Positions 33,911 through 42,572 of a DNA stretch of 64,000 nt are shown here, one piece after another (within the stretch, counting starts at the first letter, position 1; each line of letters starts with the position of its first letter). Source of the stretch: Kitasatospora sp. NBC_00315 (GTDB lineage Bacteria > Actinomycetota > Actinomycetes > Streptomycetales > Streptomycetaceae). The DNA lies in the NCBI RefSeq assembly GCF_041435095.1, contig NZ_CP108025.1, forward strand, positions 806,001 through 870,000. Reading direction: 5' to 3'. The notes beneath the pieces are model-generated. The model was not told the DNA's origin. It ran no database searches and worked only from the letters and a program-made list of their open reading frames with translations. The position numbers and the translations under genes were made by a program.

Positions 33911-36244
33911 TCACCTTCCGCTCGGCGCGCCGGGCAGGCCCTCCGGCAGGGGCTGCTCGGACCAGATCGTCTTGCCCGAGCGGGTGTACCGGCTGCCCCA
34001 CCGGCTGGACACCTGCGCGACCAGGAAGAGTCCGCGCCCGCCCTCCTCGGTGGCCAGCGCCCGGCGCATCCGGGGCTGGGTGCTGCTCGGGTCGGAGACC
34101 TCGCAGACCAGCACGCCCGCCCGGATGAGCCGCACCTCGACCGGACCGCCCGCGTACCGGATGGCGTTGGTGACCAGTTCGCTCACCACCAGTTCGGTCG
34201 GGAACACCAGGTCCTCCAGCCCCCAGCGCTCCAGTTGCTCGCCGACCAGCCGCCGGGCCCGGGAGACGACCACCGGATCGGCCTCCAGCGTCCAGGAGGC
34301 GGTGTCCTGCGGTGGAACGATCCTGGTCCGGGCCAGCAGCAGGGTCACGTCGTCCGGCAGGCGGACCGGGGGGAGACCGCCGGTCACGTCCCGCCCGACG
34401 GCCTTGAGCGGGCGGCGCAGCACGTCCGCCTCCAGCAGCCGGGTGCGCAGCTCGGCCATGCCCTCGTCGAGGTCCCCCTCGCCCCGCTCGACCAGGCCGT
34501 CGGTGTACAGCGCCAGCACGCTGCCGGCCGCCACCTCGAAGTCCACCGGCTCGAACGGCAGGCCGCCCACCCCCAGCGGCGGGCCGGGGTTGAGCCGGAC
34601 GAACTCGACGCTGCCGTCCGGGCGGACCACGGCCGGCGGCGGGTGACCGGCGCTGGCCACCGTGCAGCAGCCCGACACGGGGTCGTAGACCGCGTACAGG
34701 CAGGTCGCGCCGACGGAGGAGTCCTGGGCGGTGCGCTGTGGGGCGTCCTCCTCGTCGAGGTCGCCGGCCGCCTCGACGGTGAGCTGGGCGACCAGGTCGT
34801 CCAGGTGCAGGAGCAGTTCCTCCGGATCGAGGTCCAGATCGGCCAGCGCCCGTACGGCCGTCCGCAGCCGCCCCATCGTGGCGGTGGCCTGCAGGCCGTG
34901 CCCGACCACGTCGCCGACCACCAGGGCGACCCGGGCCGAGGACAGCGGGATCACGTCGAACCAGTCGCCGCCGACCCCACTGGCCGCGTCCGTGGGCAGG
35001 TAGATGCTGTCGGTCTGGGCCGCGACGATGTCGGTCGCCGCCGGCGGGAGGAGGCTGCGTTGAAGGCTCACGGCGGCCCGGTGCTCGCGGGTGTAGCGGC
35101 GCGCGTTGTCGACGGCGAGCGCCGCGCGGCTGGCGATCTCCTGGAGCAGCGAGAGGTTCTCGTCGTCGAACGGGGGACGGTCGCTGCCACGCCACACGGT
35201 GACGGTGCCGAGAAAGCCGCCCCTGGCCAGCAGGGGCGCGCTGATCGGCCGCCGGGTCTCCTGGCCCTGGTCCGTCCCGGCGGTGGCGGTGCGGCGCACG
35301 GCCGTCTGCCGCTGATCCTCGGGGGCGGGCTCCTCGCCGGTCAGCACGGCCTCGGCGATGTCGATCGCGGCGACGTCGGCGAGGGCCGGCACCAGGACGC
35401 CCGCCAGGTCCTCCGTGATCCGGGTGACGGACAGCGAGCCGCCGAGCGCCACGGTCGAGCGGTGCAGCACCTCCAGCCGCTGGCGGGCCCGGTCGAAGTC
35501 GGTCACGTCGGTGAAGGCGATCGTCACACCGATCGGCGGCCCCTGGTCCTCCTGAAGGCGGAAGGCGGTGAACATCATCACCCGCCCGTCGCCGGAGTCG
35601 TCGCGGGTGCGGACCCGGGCCTCCGTCCCGAACCGCGGGACACCGCTGCGCAGCACCTCCAGGAGGTGGGTGGTGATCGAACGGGCGTCCTCCGGCTGGA
35701 GGAAGTCCTCGACCCGGAAGCCGCTGAGGTCGGCCGGCACGCCGGTGTAGGGCATCAGATGGGAGTTGGTGCGCAGCAGGCGCAACTCCTCGTCGAAGAC
35801 GGCCAGGCCGATCCGGTCCTGGAGGAACAGCTGCTGGGTGAAGGCGTGGTCCTGGCGCCACTTGGCGACCAGCGCGGTCGGCGCCCCGAGCACCAGCATC
35901 CCGCTGCCCCGCCTCGGCCCGTCGCCGTCCGCGCCCGCCCCGCCCCGTACGCCCGCGGACAGCGGCAGGACCCGGAAGTCGATGTCCAGCTCCCGCCTGC
36001 TCCCGTGACGCAGCGTGGCGCGGCCGGTCCACGCCCCGGCGGTGCGCTGTGCCAGGACGTCCGGCCAGTCGGACGGGTCCGCGAGCAGCGCGCTGACGGG
36101 ACGGCCGCAGACCTCGGCGGCCCGGATCTCCAGCAGTTCCCGGGCCGCCGAGGTCCAGCCCACCACGATGCCGTCCTCGTCGACGAGAGCTCCGGCGGTG
36201 CTCTCGGCCTCGAACGGGGACCGGTATCTGTCCGCGCCGCGCAT
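33911..36244 (-). CDS. PAS-GAF-PP2C(SpoIIE)-HATPase multidomain phosphatase
   Basis: Predicted 777-residue cytosolic regulator. ATG 36244 is preferred because GAGGTG lies 5' of it; a TTG at 36259 is an alternative. Domains in order are a PAS domain (~10-70), a second PAS (~130-245, ending FTDVTDFDRARQRLE), GAF (~250-400), SpoIIE/RsbU-type PP2C (~410-640) with GVGGDWFDVIPL, VVGDVVGHGLQA, ASAGHPPPAVV and LALYTDGLVERGEGD metal-site motifs, and a C-terminal RsbW-like anti-sigma HATPase (FPTELVVSELVTNAIRYAGG...GGRGLFLVAQVSSRWG). Family knowledge: such fusions control partner-switching sigma-factor cascades, dephosphorylating anti-anti-sigma factors while the kinase domain opposes this. No STAS or sigma gene is adjacent. 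Confidence 0.9.
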   Translation of the reverse strand: MRGADRYRSPFEAESTAGALVDEDGIVVGWTSAARELLEIRAAEVCGRPVSALLADPSDWPDVLAQRTAGAWTGRATLRHGSRRELDIDFRVLPLSAGVRGGAGADGDGPRRGSGMLVLGAPTALVAKWRQDHAFTQQLFLQDRIGLAVFDEELRLLRTNSHLMPYTGVPADLSGFRVEDFLQPEDARSITTHLLEVLRSGVPRFGTEARVRTRDDSGDGRVMMFTAFRLQEDQGPPIGVTIAFTDVTDFDRARQRLEVLHRSTVALGGSLSVTRITEDLAGVLVPALADVAAIDIAEAVLTGEEPAPEDQRQTAVRRTATAGTDQGQETRRPISAPLLARGGFLGTVTVWRGSDRPPFDDENLSLLQEIASRAALAVDNARRYTREHRAAVSLQRSLLPPAATDIVAAQTDSIYLPTDAASGVGGDWFDVIPLSSARVALVVGDVVGHGLQATATMGRLRTAVRALADLDLDPEELLLHLDDLVAQLTVEAAGDLDEEDAPQRTAQDSSVGATCLYAVYDPVSGCCTVASAGHPPPAVVRPDGSVEFVRLNPGPPLGVGGLPFEPVDFEVAAGSVLALYTDGLVERGEGDLDEGMAELRTRLLEADVLRRPLKAVGRDVTGGLPPVRLPDDVTLLLARTRIVPPQDTASWTLEADPVVVSRARRLVGEQLERWGLEDLVFPTELVVSELVTNAIRYAGGPVEVRLIRAGVLVCEVSDPSSTQPRMRRALATEEGGRGLFLVAQVSSRWGSRYTRSGKTIWSEQPLPEGLPGAPSGR

Positions 36245-36505
36245 AAGCTCACACCTCAATCCGCCCGGATACCCCCATCATCCGATGCTTCACGGCAGTC
36301 AGCACGACGTGGCGGAGGAACGGGAACGGTGACGGAACGTGACCGGCGCCGGCCGGCGCCGGCCGGGGGCCGACGGTCGGCGGCGCCCGACCGGTTCGCC
36401 GGGGTGGTTTCGGGTAGGCGGATCAGGGGGCGAGAGCGCGGCCCTGCGACCGGCGGGGAGCCGACCGGTGTGCCGCGCGGCCGAGCGCAGCTGGAGGCAC
36501 CCGCG

Positions 36506-36640
36506 ATGACCATTCCCGTTCCCCAGGACCCGGACGCGCGGCCCTACCCCGGCCCTGCGCCGACCCCGGGACCACCCGATCCCCTCCCCCGGCCGGTGCC
36601 GCCGGAGCCCGACCCCGACCCGGCACCACCGCCGATGTGA
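36506..36640 (+). CDS. proline-rich 44-residue small protein
   Basis: ATG 36506 lies 8 nt after GGAGG and opens a 44-residue peptide, MTIPVPQDPD followed by alternating Pro with Asp/Glu/Gly/Ala. About 45% of residues are Pro. The good ribosome site is the main evidence for reality. No transmembrane segment or signal is seen, and it should be disordered. It is divergent from the adjacent PAS-GAF-PP2C gene (262 bp apart). Function unknown; similar short Pro-rich proteins of streptomycetes are uncharacterised. Confidence 0.45.
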   Translation: MTIPVPQDPDARPYPGPAPTPGPPDPLPRPVPPEPDPDPAPPPM

Positions 36641-36790
36641 CCGGGTGCGGCCGACGCAGGCGGGCGGCGGAGCCGGCGTCGCGCGGCCGCCGGTGTGACC
36701 GGGCGCGGGTGGCGGAAGCACGGGTAGCGGTAGCGACGCAGGCGGTAGCGCGGCAGGCAGGCGGGCGGTGTGCGGGCGGCGGCCGAGAGG

Positions 36791-37129
36791 CTAGCGGCCG
36801 GAGCGCCGGTACTCGCCGACCAGCGCGGCGGCGGCGACCGCCACCACCCCGGCGGCCACCCCGGCGGCCATGAAGCCCCCGTCGGAGCGCCAGGAGAGCA
36901 CCGACCACCGCGAGCGGGCCGACAGCAGCGATCCGGTGCTGAGCCACGAGGCGGTGGAGAGCAGCGAGAGGGCCGAGCCGATCGAGCCGACGGACAGCGC
37001 GCTGCCCACCGAACCGACCGACAGGACGGATCCGACCGACCCCACGGAGAGCACCGAGCCGACCGAGGCCACCGAGAGCACGGAGTCCTCGGACCAGAGC
37101 GACAGCGACGAGGCGACGGGCTTCAGCAT
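36791..37129 (-). CDS. (Ser-x-x)25 repeat membrane protein
   Basis: Predicted 112-residue protein. After MLKPVAS, Ser recurs at every third residue for about 75 residues (25 consecutive S-x-x triplets; the most regular part is three copies of the 9-mer VGSVLSVGS or VGSALSVGS). The intervening positions are mostly Val/Leu/Gly, turning to Trp/Arg near the end. A GGFMAAGVAAGVVAVAAAALVG transmembrane helix and a basic YRRSGR tail follow. Third-position GC is very high in this frame, supporting it over the acidic open frame on the opposite strand. No ribosome site precedes ATG 37129. TACGAT (37136-37141, minus strand) ends 6 nt upstream, as expected for a leaderless transcript. It may form a Ser-ladder solenoid or a membrane-lying assembly; function unknown. 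Confidence 0.7.
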   Translation of the reverse strand: MLKPVASSLSLWSEDSVLSVASVGSVLSVGSVGSVLSVGSVGSALSVGSIGSALSLLSTASWLSTGSLLSARSRWSVLSWRSDGGFMAAGVAAGVVAVAAAALVGEYRRSGR

Positions 37130-37141
37130 GGACCGATCGTA

Positions 37142-37505
37142 GACCGGCCGCGTCGAGGTCCGCAGGCAGAGCGCGGAGGCGGTCCCACCCGGGCATCGGA
37201 GCGCCACGGCGGTCGGGCCGGCCCGTTCACGGCCCGCGTCACCGTCGGGGCGGTCTGCGCGTTTCGGAACGCTCCTGACCTCGGGGCGGGCTCCGACGGG
37301 CCCCGGCGCCCGGCCCGGTCGGCGCCCGGGCGGTCACGCCGACGGCGCGGCCGCCCGGCCCACGGATGCGGACCCACCCCGGCGGCGTGATCATGGACGG
37401 ACCCGCGTTGACGGGAGGGGTGCCCTGTCGGGTACGGTCCGGCGGTGCCGCCCGCCCACGGCGGCGACGCTCGCGGGCGGCGCGCGAGGTGGAGAGAGGT
37501 GTGCG
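37142..37505. other. intergenic region, nothing assignable
   Basis: About 360 bp of GC-rich sequence between the Ser-repeat gene and the second PP2C gene. I see no gene-like frame with a ribosome site and no strong hairpin. GAGAGAGG at about 37490-37498 is the ribosome site of the next gene. Confidence 0.5.
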
Positions 37506-39236
37506 GTGCACGGCGAAGCGCCGGACGAGGACGCCGATCGGGTGCGGGGCGACGACGAGACCGGCCTGGAACTGCTGCGGGCCGTCCTCGACCGTACCTC
37601 CGCGGCCATCGCGGTCACCGACGGACGGTTGCGCTGGGTGCACGCCAACCCCGCCTTCGAGGCCGCCGCCGGCGTGCGCTCCGGGGAGCTGCTGGGGCTG
37701 CCCGTCACCGCCACCGCGCTCGCCGCGCTCTCCGCCGCGCTGTCCCGCGCACTGGCCGACCGGCTGGGCCGTGAGGTTCTGCTCGACCGGTGGGGCGGTG
37801 AGGTCCTGCTCGACCCACCGCCGGGAGAGGCCGGGCCGGCCGGGCCGCCGCGGTGGTCCTGTCGGCGCGTCGAGCTCCGCGGGCGGGCGGCCGGTGTCGT
37901 CGTGACCCTCGCCCCGGGCCCGGCCCTGCCGGGCGGGGCGCCGTCCCGGCCGGCCCCCGGCGGTGCCGCCGAGGAACGCCTGGCACTCGCCAGGGCCGCC
38001 GACGAACGGGTGGGCACCACCCTGGACGCCGACACCACCTGCGTCGAACTCGCGGAGTTCGCCATCGCCGGGGGTCTGGCCGACATCGCCGCCGTGGACC
38101 TACTGCCGGATGCCCACAGCCCGTACACCGGCGGCCGGATCAGGCTGCGCCGGTGCGCGCTGGCGGCCCGCCGCGCCGGTGGGGCCGACACCTCGGGCCT
38201 GCCGCAGCCGGGGGAGAGCGTCCGCCACCAGGCCGGCGCGCCCACGGCCGAGGCGCTCACCGGCGGGCGGGCCGTGGCGGTCGACCTGGGCGAGGACGCC
38301 GGGCCGACGGGAGAGGGGCCGCCCGCCGCCGACAGGGCCTTCCGCGCGGCCGGTGCACACCATCTGCTGGTGCTCCCGCTCATCGCCCGCGGCCGCTCGC
38401 TCGGCGTGCTGCACCTGGCCCGCCTGGCCGCCGGGGGCCGGGGCTTCACCGGCGAGGACCTCGCGCTCGTCGGCGATCTGGCCGGACACGCCGCCCTCGC
38501 CCTGGACAACGCCCAGCGCTACACCCGGACCCAGCACGTCGCGCTCGACCTGCAGCGGGCGCTGCTGGCCGAGCCCGCCAACCCCCACCCCAACCTGGAG
38601 CTCGCCACCCGCTACCTGCCGTCCGGCAGCCACAGCGTCGTCGGCGGCGACTGGTACGAGACGGTCCGCCTGCCCTTCGGCCGCACCCTGCTCGTCATCG
38701 AGGACGTGATGGGCCACGGTGTCGAGGCCGCCGTCGACATGAGCACCTACCGCTCGATGCTCCGCTACATCGCGGGCATGGATCTGCCGCCGCACCGCAT
38801 CCTGCGGCAGCTGGACACCCTGATCTCCGAGAACGAGGCCTCCCGCCCCGCCACCTGCCTGCTCGCCCTCGCGGACCCGGCACGCCGGCGCTGGACCTTC
38901 GCGAGTGCCGGCCATCTGCCGCCGGCACTGGTCACCCCCGGCCGCCCCACCGAACTCGTCCGGCTGCCGACCGGACCGCCGCTGGGCACCGGGCTGGCCG
39001 ACTACGAACAGACCCGGCTGCCCCTGGAGGACGGTCAGACCCTGCTGCTCTACACCGACGGGCTGGTCGAACGCCGCGGCGAGGACATCGACGTCTCGCT
39101 CGACCGCCTCGCGGCGCTGTCCCTGCCCGCCGCCGGGGACCTGGAGGATCTTCTCGACACCGTCCTGCACGCACTGGCCGCCCACCCGGCCGAGGACGAC
39201 ACCGCCCTCCTGGCGGCCCGGCCCCGTATGCGCTGA
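37506..39236 (+). CDS. PAS-GAF-PP2C (SpoIIE/RsbU-type) phosphatase
   Basis: Predicted 576-residue regulator from GTG 37506 (GAGAGAGG 8 nt upstream). It has a PAS domain (about 20-110), GAF (about 150-335, ending AALALDNAQRYTRTQ) and SpoIIE PP2C (about 350-570) with SVVGGDWYETV, VIEDVMGHGVEAAVDMSTYRSML, FASAGHLPPALV and LLLYTDGLVERRGEDID. The metal-binding Asp residues are present. Unlike the 33911-36244 protein it has no HATPase domain, so it is a phosphatase only. It probably acts on an STAS-domain anti-anti-sigma factor encoded elsewhere. It is oriented divergently from the other phosphatase. Confidence 0.88.
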   Translation: MHGEAPDEDADRVRGDDETGLELLRAVLDRTSAAIAVTDGRLRWVHANPAFEAAAGVRSGELLGLPVTATALAALSAALSRALADRLGREVLLDRWGGEVLLDPPPGEAGPAGPPRWSCRRVELRGRAAGVVVTLAPGPALPGGAPSRPAPGGAAEERLALARAADERVGTTLDADTTCVELAEFAIAGGLADIAAVDLLPDAHSPYTGGRIRLRRCALAARRAGGADTSGLPQPGESVRHQAGAPTAEALTGGRAVAVDLGEDAGPTGEGPPAADRAFRAAGAHHLLVLPLIARGRSLGVLHLARLAAGGRGFTGEDLALVGDLAGHAALALDNAQRYTRTQHVALDLQRALLAEPANPHPNLELATRYLPSGSHSVVGGDWYETVRLPFGRTLLVIEDVMGHGVEAAVDMSTYRSMLRYIAGMDLPPHRILRQLDTLISENEASRPATCLLALADPARRRWTFASAGHLPPALVTPGRPTELVRLPTGPPLGTGLADYEQTRLPLEDGQTLLLYTDGLVERRGEDIDVSLDRLAALSLPAAGDLEDLLDTVLHALAAHPAEDDTALLAARPRMR

Positions 39237-39343
39237 GCGCGCGGCCACACCCGTCGGGCCCGGCGGAGCACCGCCGCCCCCGGCCCGGGCCCGGGAGGGC
39301 GCGCGGTCGGTGGGTGCGCCACCCCGGCTCCGATCAGCGGAAA

Positions 39344-39382
39344 GCGCCCGCCTCCGCGCCGCTGGGGCGGGGAGGCGGGCGC
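39344..39382. terminator. 12-bp stem terminator after PP2C gene
   Basis: GCGCCCGCCTCC (39344-39355) pairs with GGAGGCGGGCGC (39371-39382) around 15 nt, about 110 bp after the stop. Downstream (about 39401-39463) CTGCTGCCCGGG-type units recur imperfectly three times. No gene is supported between 39237 and 39560. Confidence 0.55.
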
Positions 39383-39560
39383 CGGCCGTGGCCCTCGGCT
39401 CCGGCCCGGGCCTTCGACTGCTGCCCGGGGTTCTCTGCTGCCCGGGCCTTCAAGTGCTGCCCGGCCCCCGCCTCCGGCCGAGGGCCGGGCGGCGCGGGCG
39501 AGCCGGACGGGAGCGGGTTCGGGGGGAGCGGCCCCGGCCGGAGGCGGTCGGCCCGGGAGG

Positions 39561-41186
39561 TCAGCCGTTGAACGCCGCGAACAGCTTCGAGAACTGGTAG
39601 GGCGTCTGCGTGACGTTCGTGCACTTCGACAGGCCGCCGGTGCAGGCGTTGGCGTCCCTGGTCATCTCCCAGAAGGCCAGCTCACCGAGGTGGTTCTGCT
39701 GGGCGAAGGTGACGAGCTGCTGGGCGTCCGCGAGGCCGAACACCTCGGAGGCGCTGTCGTTCTGGCCGAGCATCGGGGTCACCCCGACCATGGCCCACGC
39801 CTGCGCCGCCGTCAGCGCCGGCCAGACCTGCTTGATCTGTGCCTGGGTGGACTGGGCGGACTGGATCGCGTAGGTGCCCATCCGGCCGCTGGGGCTGGGC
39901 GCGGCGGAGTCGCCGAAGTCCATCGCCATCACGTTGACCACGTCCACCGCGACGCCCGCGTTCTTCGCGGACTGCAGGATGTAGAACCCTTCCGTGGTGA
40001 GGCCGTTGGGCAGCACGGGAAGGGTCAGACTGACCTTGAGGTCACGGCCCTTGGCCCGCTGCGCGGCCTGGACCTGGGCGATGGCCGCAGAGCGGCGGTC
40101 CACGGACGCCCGGTCGGGGACGGCGGTCCCCTCGATGTCGAAGTCGATGCGGTCCAGGCCGTAGACGTCGACGACCTTCTGGTACTGGGCAGCGAGCGAG
40201 GCGACGGTGGTGCAGGACTGCGCGAGCTCGGTGCCGTTGGCACCGCCGAACGACGGGCGGACGTCGCCGCCGGCGGCGCGCAGGGCGTCGATGTCCGACT
40301 TGTACCAGCCGCCGGCCGGGTCGTACGCACCGAACCAGCTGGCGGTGCAGGGCTGGCTGCCGTTGATGAGGAAGGCCAGCGAGAACTGCTTGAGGCCACT
40401 GGCCGCCGAGAGCGCGGTCAGGCTCGGCGTCGGGTACGCACCCAGGTCGACGTAGGGCGCGGCGGCACCGGGCACCGTACCGGTGCCCGCGGTGGCGCTC
40501 ACCGCGGCGGAGACCGGTGACTCGTTGCCGGTGGCGTCGAAGGCCGACACGCCCACGGTGTGGCTGCTGCCCTGGAGCAGACCGGAGAGCACCGCGCTGG
40601 TGCCGGTGACGGTGGCGACGACCGACGTCCCCTCCCAGAGGTGGTAGCCGGCGACCGACTGGTTGTCGGTGGAGGCGTTCCAGGAGAGCGCGACGGCCCC
40701 GGGGGTCGTCGCGGTGACCTTGAGACCGGCGGGGGTGGTGGGGGCGGCCGTGTCGGCGGGCAGGCCGGCGCAGGGCTGGTTGTTGACGGTGCAGTTGGCA
40801 GGCGGGGTCTGGGCGCCCGTGCCGGTCGCGACGTCGAACCCGACCACCGGCGCCGTGGCGCCCGGCGCGAGCGCGGCGGCCCAACTCGGCGCGGTGACGG
40901 TGTAGTGCGTGCCACCGGTGACGGCGACAGAGGTCAGCGTGCCGTTCCAGACACTGCTGACGCTCTCTCCGGTCGGCAGGTCGAAGGCCAGCGACCAGGT
41001 GTTGACGGTGGCGTTGGTGTGGTTCGTGATGGTGTAGCCGGCCTCGAAACCGCTCTGCCAGCTCTGGGTGACCGCGAGGTCCGCGATGAGGCCGGTCAGA
41101 CCGCCGGCGGCCTGGGCGCCGGACGCGGTCAGCGGGGCGGCCAGCAGGACTGCGGCCGTGGCGAGGGGCAAGGTGACGCGCCTCAT
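39561..41186 (-). CDS. secreted CBM2-FnIII-GH18 chitinase
   Basis: Predicted 541-residue secreted chitinase from ATG 41186 (GAGGAGAA 7 nt upstream). A signal peptide ends near SGAQA (residue ~26). An N-terminal CBM2 (about 30-140) and a fibronectin type III domain (about 150-240: PAGLKVTATTPGAVALSWNAS...) precede the catalytic domain. The GH18 barrel (about 250-541) contains LDRIDFDIEG with Asp348, Asp350 and catalytic Glu352, then VVNVMAMDFGD. The order CBM-FnIII-GH18 and the FDIEG motif resemble streptomycete ChiA/ChiD-type chitinases. It differs from the other chitinase, which has a C-terminal CBM5/12. A perfect-armed DasR-like box lies in its promoter. Confidence 0.94.
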   Translation of the reverse strand: MRRVTLPLATAAVLLAAPLTASGAQAAGGLTGLIADLAVTQSWQSGFEAGYTITNHTNATVNTWSLAFDLPTGESVSSVWNGTLTSVAVTGGTHYTVTAPSWAAALAPGATAPVVGFDVATGTGAQTPPANCTVNNQPCAGLPADTAAPTTPAGLKVTATTPGAVALSWNASTDNQSVAGYHLWEGTSVVATVTGTSAVLSGLLQGSSHTVGVSAFDATGNESPVSAAVSATAGTGTVPGAAAPYVDLGAYPTPSLTALSAASGLKQFSLAFLINGSQPCTASWFGAYDPAGGWYKSDIDALRAAGGDVRPSFGGANGTELAQSCTTVASLAAQYQKVVDVYGLDRIDFDIEGTAVPDRASVDRRSAAIAQVQAAQRAKGRDLKVSLTLPVLPNGLTTEGFYILQSAKNAGVAVDVVNVMAMDFGDSAAPSPSGRMGTYAIQSAQSTQAQIKQVWPALTAAQAWAMVGVTPMLGQNDSASEVFGLADAQQLVTFAQQNHLGELAFWEMTRDANACTGGLSKCTNVTQTPYQFSKLFAAFNG

Positions 41187-41271
41187 GGGCGAGTTCTCCT
41201 CGGATGTGGGGGGCGGCGCGCAGGGCCGCGCCGCCGAGAAGGGTGGGGGTGGTCAACCGCGCGGCCTTCAC

Positions 41272-41301
41272 AAGATGGTCCAGACCATTGGCCGCCGTCA
41301 A
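41272..41301 (-). promoter_or_regulatory. chitinase promoter with DasR-like box
   Basis: On the minus strand TTGACG (41296-41301) is spaced 18 nt from CATCTT (41272-41277). The spacer contains ATGGTCCAGACCAT (41275-41288), with perfect 6-bp arms and matching the TGGTCTAGACCA-type dre. The arrangement is the same as in the promoter at 8247-8276. Confidence 0.75.
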
Positions 41302-41470
41302 GGGATCACTTCCCTAAGCTTCCTTAAGGCTGCGCGCATCCGCGACCATCAGGCGCCCCCGGTCCCCGGGCAGTTGGCGGGCGCGCCCGGCCCCGCGCCC
41401 GCCCCGACCGCCCCGACCGCCCCGCCCGTCCGCCCGCCCCGCCCGCCCATACCGCCGCCGGGCGACCCCG

Positions 41471-42421
41471 CTACCTCCCGGACGCCTCGCGACCGGTCTG
41501 CACGACGCCGGCCGCACGCAGCAGCCAGCGGTTGGCCCGACCGATCAGCCCCGCCCCGTCGAGGACCTCCAGCGTCTTGGCCGCCATGTCCCGCTTGGTC
41601 GCGCGCCAGTGCGGGTTGGCCCGGGCCGCCCGGCGGCCCTCCGCCGGATCCACCCCCACCGCGGCGTACAGACGCGGGTTGATGAGACTGACGGTCGAGT
41701 AGTAGATGATCACCCCGATGGCCAGCTGCTCCCACCGTCGGCGGATCGGACCGAGCCGCCGACGCTGCAACTCCTCACGGGCGTAGCTGATATGACGGGA
41801 CTCCTCGATCACGTGAATGCGGGAGACCTGTCGGGTCAGCGTCTGGAGCGACTCGTCCGCCATCGCCTCGCGCTGGAAGGCGTCCAGGATCTCCTCCACG
41901 TACATCGTGCCGCCGAACGTCTGACTGTGGGTGGAGACGGCCTTGAAGATCCGGCCCAGTTCATGGGCCCGCCGGCCGGGGCCGTACGCCGGCACGCCCA
42001 TCCAGGAGATCATCCGGGCGAACATCACCGAGTGGCGGCACTCGTCGGCGATCTCCGTGAGCGCGTACTGGACGTGCGCGGTGGTCGGGTCGCGGTCGAA
42101 GGCGTGGCGCAGCAGCATCTGCATGAGGATCTCCTCGAACCAGATGCCGACGCTGGCGATGCTGGCGACCTCGTGCTTGCTCAGCTCGACGCGCTGATCC
42201 TCCGTCATCCGCTCCCACTGGGGCGTCCCGTAGAGCGACAGCCGCCGGGGCGGGGCGTAGTAGCGGCCTGGCTCCGGCTCCGCGGACCAGTCGACGTCCT
42301 TGAGCGGGTCGAAGGACAGCTTCGCGGAGGAGGCCAGCAGACGCCGGGCGGTGCGTTCGCGTCCGGGCGCCTGGTCGGGTGCGTCCGGGCCGGTGCCGAC
42401 GCGGCGGGCGGTTGCTGTCAT
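41471..42421 (-). CDS. AurF-type diiron oxygenase
   Basis: Predicted 316-residue enzyme from ATG 42421 (GAGGAGC upstream). Ferritin-like helices carry a complete set of putative diiron ligands spaced as in Streptomyces N-oxygenase AurF: Glu97, Glu127 and His130 (EIADECRH), Glu176 (TMYVEEIL), and His203, Glu207 and His210 (RIHVIEESRH). Family knowledge: AurF oxidises arylamines to nitro compounds, while many paralogues have unknown substrates. It stands alone with no biosynthetic cluster around it, so it may act in a detoxification or orphan tailoring role. The final residues are basic. A minus-strand promoter candidate is at 42544-42572. Confidence 0.88.
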   Translation of the reverse strand: MTATARRVGTGPDAPDQAPGRERTARRLLASSAKLSFDPLKDVDWSAEPEPGRYYAPPRRLSLYGTPQWERMTEDQRVELSKHEVASIASVGIWFEEILMQMLLRHAFDRDPTTAHVQYALTEIADECRHSVMFARMISWMGVPAYGPGRRAHELGRIFKAVSTHSQTFGGTMYVEEILDAFQREAMADESLQTLTRQVSRIHVIEESRHISYAREELQRRRLGPIRRRWEQLAIGVIIYYSTVSLINPRLYAAVGVDPAEGRRAARANPHWRATKRDMAAKTLEVLDGAGLIGRANRWLLRAAGVVQTGREASGR

Positions 42422-42543
42422 GAACGGCTCCTCGGTTCCTGGATCGCGCGGCACCCCGGGTGACACGCCGGTCGGCACGCCGGTGACACGCCCGTGGGGA
42501 CGGCTGTCCGGCTGCGGGCCCTTTCGACACGGCCCCGATCCAG

Positions 42544-42572
42544 AAGCTAGAAGCTATTAGACGCGCCGTCAA
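42544..42572 (-). promoter_or_regulatory. promoter of the diiron oxygenase, with inverted repeat
   Basis: Minus strand TTGACG (42567-42572) and TAGCTT (42544-42549) are 17 nt apart. The region is AT-rich for this genome and contains CTATTAGACG...CGTCAATAG, an imperfect inverted repeat suggestive of a regulator site, plus tandem AGAAGCT units. The rest of 42573-42870 holds no supported gene. Confidence 0.5.

Noticed and set aside
36870..37142. Plus-strand open frame rich in Glu/Pro/Thr repeats opposite the Ser-repeat gene
   Set aside because: It mirrors the repeats of the minus-strand gene, has no ribosome site, and lacks a sensible end, whereas the minus frame has a transmembrane helix and a clean start.
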